Shown piece by piece: positions 35,871-47,351 of a stretch of 64,000 nt of DNA. The translations under genes and the position numbers were made by a program. This stretch comes from Apiosordaria backusii. Taxonomy: Eukaryota; Ascomycota; Sordariomycetes; Sordariales; Lasiosphaeriaceae. Each line of letters begins with the position of its first letter. The stretch's first letter is position 1. The notes under the pieces are model-generated. The model was not told where the DNA came from. It saw nothing but the letters and a program-made list of their open reading frames with translations, and searched no databases. The DNA lies in assembly GCA_030549205.1 (NCBI GenBank), contig JAUKTV010000006.1, forward strand, positions 2,808,501-2,872,500, given 5' to 3'.

Positions 35871-36806
35871 ATCTGATCCCGATACATGTGTCCAAAGGTA
35901 GAGGTCTAATGGGGGAACTGTAGAAGTGTGGGACAAATGAGAACCGAACCAAAAATCACAAAAGTTAAGAAGGATCCGAGCCCGTCCTCACACCGCAGCA
36001 AGCTCAAAAGTTCATTGCCAAACAACTCACCATGGAAGCGGGCATGCGGCGCAACAAATGCAGACAGGACAGCGGCAACTACCCCTACTGGGCAGATGCT
36101 GCCTTATACACCGTGTGTGGTGTGAGATACCGCACCGTCCGACTTAACCCTGCTCGTTCAATACCGTAATACAGCCGGTAACAACAACTCCGTAAATTCT
36201 TACCTCATATCATACAGCACTGAGCCGCAAAACGCCACACCCGTATCCACCGGCACCAATCATATCCATCCGCTTCAACTTCAGACTCCAACACCATGCA
36301 TCAATGGCAATAGCACCACGCAACCGAGGTGCAGCGCCGCATCCTTTGACTGCAACGTGGACGTGTTGACTGCGTTGAATATGCTGTTAGTCGATGGCGT
36401 AGAATACTAAGATTGCAAAGGGCCCCAGCTGTTTGGCCGAAGAAATTTTCCACTCAGAAAATTATGGGCACCTACGTGGGTACCAGAGTCGCCATGACAC
36501 TCTATAAGCACGTGTTTTGGTGGTGATCCCACACAAACAATATCTGCACCCACGTGGCATCAGAGCTCTTTGTGTCACCGCTTGAAACAAGAAGGATAAG
36601 GTTTCTACCCAGGGACCAATTACCGCGAAAATGTCATCACGGCGATCTTTGTGGATCGTCAAAGTACAAGCCGCATGCCACTAAATACAAAAAGGAGAAG
36701 AAACTCGTTATATTCTAGAAAGCTTGCTGATATGATCGCCCCGGTCTCTCCCCTGTCGTCTCATCATGATGACGCCGTCTAAAGCCCCTCCACGTCAGCA
36801 ATTATC
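35871..36806. other. intergenic between two P450 genes
   Basis: This is the promoter of the first P450 and the 3' flank of the second. No coding region is supported. Confidence 0.5.
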
Positions 36807-38511
36807 TCACAAATCCTCAGCGACCAATGCTGCCTCTCCAGTCCCATCAAAAGACACCCGCCACTTCCGGTCCGCCCCCTCTAGCGGCCTCAGCTCAATT
36901 TCAATATCATGATCTGGCTGCTCCATCGCCTCGGCCTGCGATGACTTTTCCGTCGTGGGCATCACCCACTCTCCCCCATCAGCAGGCAAAACATCAAACC
37001 TCAACAACAGCATCGCCGTAAACAACAAAATCTCCGTCGTGGCAAAATGTCTCCCGGGACACAGCGTAGTCCCTCCCCCAAACCCGCGAAACGCAACCGG
37101 ATTCGGTCTCGGCTCCCCCGGCTTCCTGATAAACCGCCTCGCATTAAACACCTCTACGTCCTCCCCCCAGATGTCCTTCGATAAATGCTGCACCCGCGCA
37201 GGCATCATTACCATCCCCCCCTTCTTGATCAAATACTTCCCATCCAGTAAGTGATCCTCATTCGCCAACCTCACCGAGTTCGCCATCCCGTGAACACGAA
37301 ACACCTCCTGAAATGTAGAAATAAGCGTTGGGCAGCTGTCCTTGATGGTCCTGGCTCTGACAGTGCAAACCTGCACTCCGTCCTCCTCTTTGACGGTGAC
37401 GGCCTTGAGGACTTCATTCCTGCAGTCCTCCGTCACGCTCGGGTCGGAAAATACCCGGTAGACCATCCAGAACGCGGTGGGGATCGTATTAGCCACCAGA
37501 GCAAACATCCCGCCGTTGTGAAAACGGCCAATGTCGTCGGTGGGAATCCCGCGGCTGACAAAGTGCTCGGTCCACCGCTGGATGTAGATCGAGCCTTGGG
37601 CGTAGTGCCCGTTGATGTGGTAGTCTCTGAAGGCTTTGGCGAGCTGGTCGCGGGCTTTGATTGCGCTGCGGAAGGCCCTGGTTTGAGTTCGTTAGCACGT
37701 CGTTGTTGTTCAGGTATGATTCTTGTACGGCAACATACCAAAGAGGCAAAACGTTGAGCATCAAAAACATGATGGTAGGGTGGTACCGATGCCAAGCGGC
37801 TTCATTGTCGGGATTTCTCAGCGGGTTGTGCGGACCGTAAACACTGTCAGTGGTGGCCATGAGGAACTCGTGACGGATCCAATCAAACATGCTCGCCGTC
37901 TTGGGTCTGCCCTGGGCCACGATCTCGTCCAGCGAGGAGGTGATGACCTTCAGGGCATTGCCGTTGAGCTCATCCAGCGCGGGCCCACTGGACAGAGCGG
38001 GCTGGGTGGCCTTGATGAAGGCGTGCATGAACCCGTTATCGGTGACCAAGTCGTCACGGATGATGTCAAGTGCCTCCTTGCTCCCGCCCATGGCAACCTC
38101 GGACGCGCGGGCCGAGACGGGAGGGAAGAGCAGGGTGCGCCATTGCCGTTGTACGACAGGAATAAGGTTGGTTGAGTTGACGATGTAGAGGCGTATTCCG
38201 GGGAGTCGGAGGGTATAGATCGGCAGGTCTCTGTACTTGTCTCGCATGTGCGTGTAAAACCCCATGCTCCATTTGACCATGCCTATCAGGGGGCTTAGGA
38301 ATGGTACCGCGGTTGATACCAGCGGTGGTTCTTTTTCATCTTGAGTGAGGCGTAGAAAAGCATACAAGAAGATGTATGTTGCTGCCAAGCTGCCAATAGC
38401 CGTGGCCAATGTTGAGTGTGTAGTTGCGAGCTTGGTGAGGACGATATCGAGACCCCCGCCGTCAGGGGCATGACGTTCCACAATGCTGGTGTAAACAACT
38501 GTGTAAAGCAT
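36807..38511 (-). CDS. cytochrome P450, CYP8-like (547 aa)
   Basis: Two exons, 38511-37739 and 37677-36807, around a 61-nt intron (GTATGT, GCTAAC, CCAG) give 548 codons including the stop. A TM anchor (LATAIGSLAATYIFLYAFL) precedes the hinge PLVSTAVPFLSPLIG. The I-helix is replaced by FALVANTIPTAFW (Ala-Asn instead of Gly-Thr), seen in prostacyclin-synthase-like P450s. ExxR is in STFQEVFRVHG, and the heme loop is GFGGGTTLCPGRHFATTE. The lack of the usual acid/Thr pair in the I-helix suggests it may not use ordinary oxygen activation, as in isomerising P450s; this is an inference. The start ATG at 38511 lies just before the anchor; the open frame extends upstream without similarity. It runs away from the rhodopsin-like gene with a 975-bp shared upstream region. 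Confidence 0.9.
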
Positions 38512-39486
38512 TTTCAAAATCCGATGGTCATGGGATAGGGTATGACAGTGATGCTGTGGAACTGCGGGATGTTGATCCAGATCGTGTTGAACTGCGGCAC
38601 GCGCCATGAAATAGAAGATTGATCCATGGCTCCTCGCTTGATCGACCGCCTTGACAATGCAGCCGCGGCCTCTACAGTGCATCTCAATATCTTCTTGCCG
38701 AGTTCGACACTGTTCACTCTGCTTCTAAGTCGTATTACTGTGTATTTCGAAACGGTATGCTGCATGCCTCGCTTACTGGGCCTGAAAATATCAAGCGACG
38801 TGCAGCCGCCCCACTTATTGCCACCCCCTCGCATCCCACCACTGCAAGGGCAACAGCTGACTATCTGCGGCGTGTGCAGCGGGTGGGGCGGGTGCGGCGT
38901 CTACCTTATGGCGCCTCGATGCGGGGGTCTCACAAAAACGGGCACATTCTTCTGGGGTCAGCGATACTACGCCAAGGCGTGAGAGGGGCAGGTGTGGCTG
39001 ACCACATGCCGACAAGACGCAACGGTGCTGCAAATCACACCTCCAAGTCAGTTTCACACTAAACTTCCAAGGCGATTGCCGTCAGCTGTCGCCTCTTCGG
39101 TCTCCAGATTTCTTGGAAGTTGGGTGCAGCCGTAGGGCACAATCCTCCCATGAGCTTATGCGCCGCCGAACAGGAGCTCGTTGGGACGACATGACTGGCG
39201 AACTGGGCTCGTTACCACACAGTCAGACCTTGGGAATAGCCTGGAATTATGTGTGCTTGAGGCCCTGCTACCCGGTGGCAACTCAGAAGCTCTTGGAATC
39301 CTCCAAGGCTGGGGCTATAGAATGTCCTACCCCAGTCCCATGAAAATGGAGACCGTTGGAAGCACGCTGCAGAATCTTGGCTAGACCTGATATCAAGTGC
39401 CTTTGGTGCACTTTATCTACTCCCCTTGTCCGACCTCCGATCAGGAAAAGCAAGCCACTACCAAATCCGTTCAAACCGGCATCATC
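38512..39486. promoter_or_regulatory. shared upstream region of divergent P450 and membrane-protein genes
   Basis: No coding region is supported. The 975 bp separate the minus-strand P450 from the plus-strand membrane protein, so the region probably contains both promoters and could allow co-regulation. I did not find a motif I would name. Confidence 0.45.
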
Positions 39487-40906
39487 ATGGCGTCCAACGG
39501 CCAGCTCGTACTCAGCACGTCCTACCACCTCATGTCGGTAGAGGTCATGAAGGTGTGTTGCATAAACTCGGCTTGTTTCTGTCCTGATATCCTGTACGCT
39601 AACAGCAGAACAACAGGGTGTAATATGGGGTGGCTTCGTGCTCTGCTTTGTGGCCTTTTGTGCCCGTTCGTGGATCCGATGGGTTTGTTTCCGCCGGTTC
39701 ATGCCCGAGGACTGGATTATGTTGATCGTGCTGGGGATGATATTGGCCTCTGCAATCGTTGCTCAGCTACGCCTACACTATGTCTACATGATGGAAGACG
39801 TCGGCAACGGCCTGATCCCCATGCCACCCACGTTCATGGAAGATGTCCCTAAAGCACTGCTTGGGGTCTTTGCCCAGGGACTGCTCGGCTCCATCGGCGT
39901 ATATGCTGTCAAGCTGAGCTTCCTTTTGTTCTTCTACCGCCTAGGAAACCAGATCACGAGTTATCTCGTCTTCTGGTGGTGCGTCGCCCTGGTAACCCTT
40001 GCCAGCTTCGGTGTCACCATGGGCCTCTTGGAATACAAGTGCATGCTCAGCGGGCTAGAAGTCATCTTCTTCGAATGTACCAGCAAAACCGACATCGCTA
40101 GGGAGTGGAGAAACATGATTATATACTGCACACTCGATGCTTTTTCTGATGTCTTGAGTATGTCATATTCGAGCGTCCCTTATCCTCCCTGAAAAAGTAG
40201 TACTAACGGAGGTGCTTGTCCAGTTCTCTGCCTCCCAATAGCCTTATTATGGAATATTCGTCTCACCATGCGCAAGAGGCTATTGCTTTCGGCCGTCTTC
40301 TCGCTGACCCTCTTCACCGTGGCCGTCACCATCATCCGTGGTACCATCCACCACGGCCGCATCGCCTCTGACTTTACTCAGTCCATGAACATTGGCTGGG
40401 TATGGTTCTGGCTGTCAGTAGAGTTCTTCACCGGTTCGTTTTCCCACACATCCACCTCTCCCGACGTTTACTGACAAGGGACCCGTATGACAGCGTACAT
40501 CATCGCCTGTCTCGTCTCGTTCCGCATGCTCTTTGTACGCAATGAGAAATCGTCTAGCGCGCGGGTCCAGGCCTACAGGAATCAGCAACAGTTCCCGGCC
40601 GCACGCCCGTCTGGGTCAGGACAGACCCCGAAGAAGTTTTTGGACTCGTTGCTGGACACTTTCCACAGCTGGGAGGGCACAACTCGCCACAGTCGCGATG
40701 ACTTCTTCCTAAACGGAACGTTGCCATCGGGAAGGATGAGCGTGGATTTCATGCAGTACGAAGCGAGTGTTGGCGGGTGGCCTCTTGTTGACCAGAACAG
40801 CACGAGACCCGGAACATCAAAGACGCTGACCAACCATGAAGTCCATCAAGTCGCCTCTTCTGACTCGGTAAAATATGGGGAGCGGATAGAAGCGAGGAAC
40901 TTCTGA
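39487..40906 (+). CDS. fungal rhodopsin-like (Pth11-type fold) integral membrane protein (409 aa)
   Basis: Four exons, 39487-39552, 39617-40157, 40224-40433 and 40494-40906, with introns of 60-66 nt, sum to exactly 410 codons. The hydrophobic segments include GVIWGGFVLCFVAF, WIMLIVLGMILASAIV, LLGSIGVYAVKLSFLLFFY, FWWCVALVTLASFGVTMGL, VLILCLPIALLWNIRL and AVFSLTLFTVAVTII. The motifs KLSFLLFFYRL and LDAFSDVLILCLPIALLW fit the fungal rhodopsin-domain integral membrane family (often called PTH11-like). No CFEM domain precedes it. The C-terminal ~140 residues are polar and cytosolic-looking. Family members are proposed receptors or sensors; no ligand can be inferred. It lies between the P450 pair and the ABC transporter, in the transporter's direction. 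Confidence 0.85.
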
Positions 40907-41897
40907 GGGTTCAACAATGAGTTGGGAGACTTTTTTCCTTTCGGTTGTACATTATTTCATGGATTGGGTGGTTGCGATGATGAATATCCGTCTTCATCTT
41001 CGGCAGGGTCGCCTGCCACCTGATAGATTCCGGGTCATCGGTCCACGAAACATCGAAATGTGTAAAGGGCCTGCACTGAAAAGTTCACCGGATGGCCTGG
41101 TCATTGAAGCTGCTGAGCTGTAATTAGATTGATTTGATCATAAATGTACATACATACCTGAACTCTCTAATGTCGTCCGGAATTTCACAAGATTCACGAG
41201 CAATGGGCATCCAGCCCCCACCTGCGACAATAACACACTCCTCGAAACATGTGAACACTGAGCACTGTGCTGACTGCTGCTGGAAAGACAGCAAATTCCG
41301 CGCCGCACGGTTCTGGCGCAGCAAATGCGGGTGAGGTGCAGAAGACCCACACGGACCGATGAGAAATCACCCGATGGGTGCTTGATAGGTTCAACAGCAC
41401 CGCAAGTACAGTGCAGGCCTGCGGCGTCAACCAAATTCTAAGCAATCAATCAATCAACCGAAGTTTGGGCTCGTAACTGGAACACTTTTTCGTCCAACGG
41501 CCCATGTCCTCCGCGGTAGCTGCGCAGCATGAGGTGGCCGCACAGGCGCGGCAACCTTCCGGAACCGCCCCGAATCGCCGATCCCTGCCCTTATCTGGTA
41601 CCAACACATCAATTCCCACCGACTGGCACCTTTGCTATGTGGCTACGCCGAGAAGAAGGATTCGGCGCCGGGGATGATCAACAAAATTGAAACGTGATTC
41701 TGTTCGCGCTTCGCGGCTGTGCCACTTGTCGACACTCTCTCATCGGCTCATCGCAGGTTTTCGACTGAACTCAGGGTGGTATGGAGGAAAGTCATCTCTA
41801 ACAGACTGTTTTGTGATTGTTGTGGTCACTGTCGATTGCTGTCCGCCCTCTCGAGATTAAGCAGCCGACAGCCGAGACAACACACGGAGCCGTTGAA
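40907..41897. other. upstream region of the ABC transporter gene
   Basis: No supported gene. It contains the promoter and leader of the transporter gene. Antisense frames at 41138-41445 overlap each other and carry no domain. Confidence 0.45.
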
Positions 41898-44800
41898 ATG
41901 AATGGTGAAGATGAGCACCACACGCCCTTGGCGAATTGGCTTGCCATCAGGCAGAAGAATGATCGGATACACATTGGAGTGTCGTTCTTGCACCTCAACT
42001 GCCATGGCTTCGGGGGCTCGGAATCATCCCGGTATCAACAGACGGTGACCTCTTGGGCGCTGGCCATTCCGAGGTTTCTGGTGCGGTCGGTTTCTGGCAG
42101 GCCCAGCCAGAAAGTGCAAATTCTTCGCGATTTCAACGGCATAGTCAAACCGGGGGAGATGCTGCTTGTGCTGGGACGACCGGGAAGCGGTTGCTCGACT
42201 TTTCTCAAGACATTGGCGGGGGACACTCACGGGTTCCACATCGATGACACGAGGAGTGTAAACTATCAAGGTATGTCTTGGACCAGACAGCAAAGGAAAG
42301 CGGGCACTTGTAGCTGACAATTGTCAGGAATCACATATCAGGACATGCATACCAAGCTCAAGAACGAATGCATTTACCTTGCTGAGCTCGACCTGCACTT
42401 CCCAGAGCTGACTCTGGGAGAGACTCTCAACTTCGCCGCCGCCGCCAGAGCTACAGCTGGGAATGGCAATCCTGACGAGGCTGCCCGCATTTCTGCATCC
42501 CTGTTCTCCCTCGATGGCGCGTTCGACACCAAGGTTGGCAACGCCATCATTCGCGGTTTGAGCGGTGGCGAGAAGAAGAGGACGAGTATCGCCGAAGCAT
42601 TTCATTGCGGGTCCCAACTGCAGTTCTGGGACAACAGCACCCGCGGCCTTGACAGCTCCACGGCATTACGTTTTATTCAGCTGCTCAGGCAGAGCACCGA
42701 TGCACAGGGGCAGACGGTTGCGCTGAGCATCTACCAGGCTTCTGAGGATATGTACCAGCTCTTTGACAAGGTTACACTATTGTACGAGGGGCGCCAGATA
42801 TACTTTGGCCCAGTGGAAGCCGCAGCAGACTTCTTCATCCGTCTCGGCTTTGTCCGGCCCAGCCGTGCTACCACAGCGGACTTTCTCACCTCCTTGACCC
42901 ATCCAGCAGAGCGGATTGTAAGAGAGGGCTATGAGCACAGGGTGCCGAGGACTCCGGATGAGTTTGCACAGGTCTGGAACATGAGCAAGGGGGCTCGAAG
43001 ATTGAACAGAGAGATTGAGGCCTTTAATGGTCACAGCGACCGGGACGGTGTGAGGTGCGTTGCGGGACACTTATCTGTTTAAAAGTTCCAGTCAGCCACA
43101 TGGGTAACTAATACTGATTGCAGGCCCGTCAAGAATACCTACGCCGTCTCACTCTTCAAACAGGGACAGATGTGTCTCACCCGGAGCTACATACGCATGG
43201 GCAACAATCTTGCCCCAGTTATATCTGGTGTGATGGGACAGACAATCCTGGCCATTGTCATTGGAAGCGTCTTCTACAACCTCGAGCCGACGACGAGCAA
43301 CTTCGACAAACGCTCTATGCTGTTGTACTTTGGGCTGATCCTCAACGCATTCAGCCCCGCATTTGAGGTATGTCCTTTTTCTCCCCCAAGGGTCTGGCCA
43401 AAGATGGCTCTACTAGTACACAACAAGCTAACCATTGGACCGGTCAGATTTATAATGTCCGCGCCCAAAGGCCTATTATTGAAAAGCAAGCCCGCTACGC
43501 GCTCTATCACCCAGCCGCCAACGCCGTAGCCGAGTACATCTCGGAACTCCCCACCAAGGTGGTAAACTCTCTCATCACCAACCTTCCGCTATACTTCATG
43601 ACCAACCTCAATCGCGCAGCCGATGCCTTCTTTACCTTTTGGACTTTTATGTTTGTCTGCACGCTGACCATGTCCATGTTCTTTCGTATGCTGGGATCGC
43701 TATCGCGCACGCTTGAGGAGACCATGGCACCCGTCTCGACTCTGATCATATTGTACATCATCTACGTTGGCTTTGTCATTCCACCAGGGTATATGGTTTC
43801 CTGGCTGGGATGGGTTCGATGGATCAATCCTGTCTTTTACACCTACGAGTCTCTCATGGTGAATGAGGTGCGTATCTGGGGTTGCCCGGTGACTTTGTCC
43901 TCCTGCCTGCTACTACTGCCTCCTTAACGCGATACGATGTTGAAAGCAAGTTGGCTAACAAATTCTAGTTTGACGGTCGTGAATTTCCTTGTACTACCAT
44001 CGTGCCCGTGGGTCCGAACTACACTCAACCCGGCATGGAAGGGAGAGTCTGCTCTGCCGTAGGCGCAGTTCCTGGACGGGAGAGTGTGCAAGGTGCAGCT
44101 CATTTGGCAGTAAAGTTTGGCTATGTTAGGGAGCATCTATGGCGGTACGTCATGTTTTTCGGCGGTCGTAGAGATTTTGAAGAAAAGTGCTGACCCAATG
44201 AACCCAGGAACCTTGGTATCATTTTCGCCATCATGTTCGTCTTCGGTGTCATCCACATGTTAGCGACAGAGCTCATCCCAGCGCGCCGCTCCCGTGGCGA
44301 GATCCTACTTTTCAAGAAACCGAGCCGAGGAAAGCGTGCTGGCATAAGACACGACCACGAGGCTGGAAAGATGGCCAGCTTTTCACAAGACAACAGCTCT
44401 GATAGCTCGGCAATAAGACTCTACGAAGTGGGCCCCGAGGGCAGGGCCAAGGGCAGAGCAACAAGCGAGACGACTCAGGTACAATCTTCGATCTTTCATT
44501 GGAGCGATCTCAGCTACGAGATCAAGTCCAAGAATGACACCCGTCGTATCCTCAACAGTATCGATGGCTGGGTTCAGCCCGGAACGCTTACTGCTCTGAT
44601 GGTCGGTCATTTGTCTTCACTCGTTTATTACTCGACGAGTTTCTAACAATTTACAGGGTGTTACGGGTGCTGGAAAGACTACCCTCCTAGATGTTCTCGC
44701 CGACCGACTGACAACAGGCGATGTCTCGGGCAATGTTTTAGTGGACGGCAAGGCCCGAGATCAGAGCTTCGGGCGCCGTATCGGCTATGTTCAGCAAGAG

Positions 44801-46558
44801 GACATTCACATGCCCACGGCCACCGTTCGAGAATCCTTGGAGTTTAGCGCTTTGTTGCGGCAGTCGAATGACAGATCGGACCAGGAAAAGCTCGCTTATG
44901 TTGATCATGTTCTAGAACTACTAGAGATGACAGAGTATGCGGACGCCGTCGTCGGCGTACCGGGCGAAGGACTCAATGTCGAGCAGCGCAAGAGATTAAC
45001 AATTGCAGTGGAGATGGCCGCCAGACCGGAATTGCTGCTATTCTTGGGTGAGTTACCTTAGCAAAGCTTCTCTGTTTGGCAATGACTGACACAAAGGGGT
45101 ACAGACGAGCCAACGTCAGGTCTCGACAGCCAGACCGCTTGGTCTATCTGCAGGCTCCTCCGTAAGCTCGCAGACAATGGCCAAGCGGTGCTCTGCACCA
45201 TCCACCAGCCGTCCTCGCAGCTCTTCCAAATGTTTGATCGGCTCCTCCTCTTGGGAAGTGGGGGCAACGAATTATACTTTGGCGAAATCGGCCCTGACGC
45301 AGCCTCACTGATCACATATTTCGAGAACAACGGAGCACCGCCTTGCCCACGGGGCGCAAACCCAGCTGAGTGGATGGTCGAAATTACACGCAGTAGCGTC
45401 ACTGAGACAGGAGATCAAGTCAAGTCTGACGGGCTCAACTGGCCTCTTGTCTGGAGCCAAAGCCCTCAGAGAGAACATGTCCGTCGGCAGCTCGCATACT
45501 GGAAAGACAAACTGTCCCAGAAGCCCGACACGTTCAACATCCACCATCAAAAGGGTGAATACGCGGCCCCCTTCCACAAACAACTCGCTATCGTCTTTTG
45601 TCGCATCTTCAAGAACTATTGGCGGGATCCGTTGTATTTGTACTCGAGATTTGGTCTCTGCATCTGCGTGCCCCTCGCCAACGGCCTCTCCTTTATGAAC
45701 TCCCCGCTCACCATCCAGGGTCTGACCAACCTCGTCTTCTCCATGTTCCTCGTCACCCAGCTCTTCAGCAACGTCAATCAACAAGTCATCCCCCGCTTCA
45801 CCGAGCACCGCGCCCTTTTCGAGGCCCGCGAGCGCCGAGACAGGTCCTATTCCTGGGTCGTCCTCATCGCCTCCAACGTCCTGATCGAGCTCTTCTGGCA
45901 AACCCTTGTCTCTGTCTTTATGTTTATCGCCTGGTACTACCCCACGGGCATGTGGCGCAACGGCACCCCTGACTTCTCCGCTTCCGAGCGCGGGGCCCTG
46001 CTTTTCGTGCTCATCTGGATGTTCTGCCTCTGGATTACCACGCTCTCACACGCCATGGGGGCCGGGATCGAGCACCCCGAGACGTCGGTAAATCTGGCTG
46101 TACTGCTCTACTGGCTCTCGCTGACTTTTTGCGGTGTGTTGGTCTCACCTGAGGCGTTGCCTGGGTTTTGGATTTTTATGTACCGGGTGGTGCCGTTTAC
46201 GTATCTCATGAACGGGATGGCGGTCGCGGGGTTGGCGGGGACAAGGATAACGTGCTCGCCGGCCGAGTTATTGGAGATTGAGATGCCGAGGGCGCTGGTG
46301 GATGCTGGCGCGACGTGTGGTGCGTATCTTGAGTCGTATGTGCAAGTGGGTGGGGGGTATGTGGCCAATCCGGGGGCTTTGGGGCAGTGTCAGTATTGTC
46401 CTGTGGCTGAGACGGACAGAATCTTGGAGATGTTTGGGATGCGGTTGGATGATCCGTGGCGGAATGCTGGGTTGATGGTGGTGTATATTGTGTTTAACAT
46501 TTCGATGGCGTTTGTGTTTTATTGGCTTGGGAGGGGTCAGAAGAAGAAGTCTGTGTAA
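41898..46558 (+). CDS. PDR-type (ABCG full-size) ABC transporter (1392 aa)
   Basis: Eight exons (41898-42270, 42328-43054, 43124-43367, 43448-43867, 43969-44144, 44208-44601, 44657-45047, 45105-46558) join in phase throughout. The layout is NBD-TMD-NBD-TMD. NBD1 has the fungal PDR Walker A GRPGSGCST (Cys for Lys), signature LSGGEKKR and degenerate Walker B LQFWDNSTRGLD. NBD2 has GVTGAGKTT, a degenerate signature LNVEQRKR and LLLFLDEPTSGLD. The TMDs contain the usual ABC2 block with IPPGYMVSWLGWVRWINPVFY, and an extracellular Cys-rich loop precedes the last helix. The protein ends KKKSV. One site is degenerate, as normal for PDR pumps. Such pumps export drugs, pigments or metabolites across the plasma membrane. 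The N-terminus is shorter than in typical PDR proteins (about 1450-1500 aa). The neighbouring P450 genes suggest an oxidise-and-export role. Confidence 0.93.
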
Positions 46559-47351
46559 TATAAGAGGCTGGTTACATAGCAAGCCATGTATCTTGTTTTT
46601 CTGGTCTTTTTATTATGGACTTTGCAAATAGAGGATCTTTGCGGTCTCTTTGTATATTACTTTTAGGTTTAAAGACATACTTGATATTCTTTCTTTACTT
46701 TGCATGTTGTCGTGGCGCAACAGCTGGGACATAGGGGGCAGCGAAACGGGTGGCCAGGCCCCTGAACCCCTGCATCAATAGAAGTCCCCTCAGTGCGGAA
46801 AAGAAATAGTCTAGCTACCCTGATCAGTCCCTGGCCACTGGGCTAATTTATCACTGATATTGTCATGTGTTCTTAACCGTCTTTATTCAAAAACTGGCCC
46901 TTACTGTTTACGCACGGGTTGGCAGGTGTGCAGAGACAATCGGTCAGTACCTATGTAACAATGGTCTTCTCATTGCATTATAGGGGCCACCGTGTTACCA
47001 TTGCCCTCTAACAAATCTTGTATTCTCTCCAAGGTTCGGAGCATTTGAAGAACGCCTATTCCATTTCTAGGCCAGGAAATCGAACGTTTCTATCTGTTCT
47101 GCTCTCTACGCTATTCTAAGGTCATACGTAGCTAGGTACCGATTGCATTTACATAGAAACTGGGAGGTTATTAGCATTTTTTCAACCTTTGTTGAACCGG
47201 GCCAGTCCATACCTTTCGGTAACCCTTGATGTTAATTTGTACATGTATTTTATTATACTGGTACTGACAAGGACCCCAAACTCAAGGCCTTATCTGTCGC
47301 AATGCTGATCTGGCATGTTCCAGTGGCTCTTTGATGTATGTCGGTAGAATC
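46559..47351. other. intergenic between transporter and RNase H pseudogene
   Basis: Convergent 3' flanks. No gene, repeat or RNA is supported. Confidence 0.5.

Noticed and set aside
39283..39702. 139-codon minus-strand open frame
   Set aside because: Overlaps the promoter and first exons of the rhodopsin-like gene, whose four-exon structure joins in phase; no domain in the antisense frame.
45305..45901. 198-codon minus-strand open frame
   Set aside because: Antisense shadow of the second half of the ABC transporter; no domain.
33968..46558. Complete secondary-metabolite gene cluster
   Set aside because: No synthase, synthetase, terpene cyclase, prenyltransferase or cluster-specific Zn2Cys6 regulator is visible in the window.
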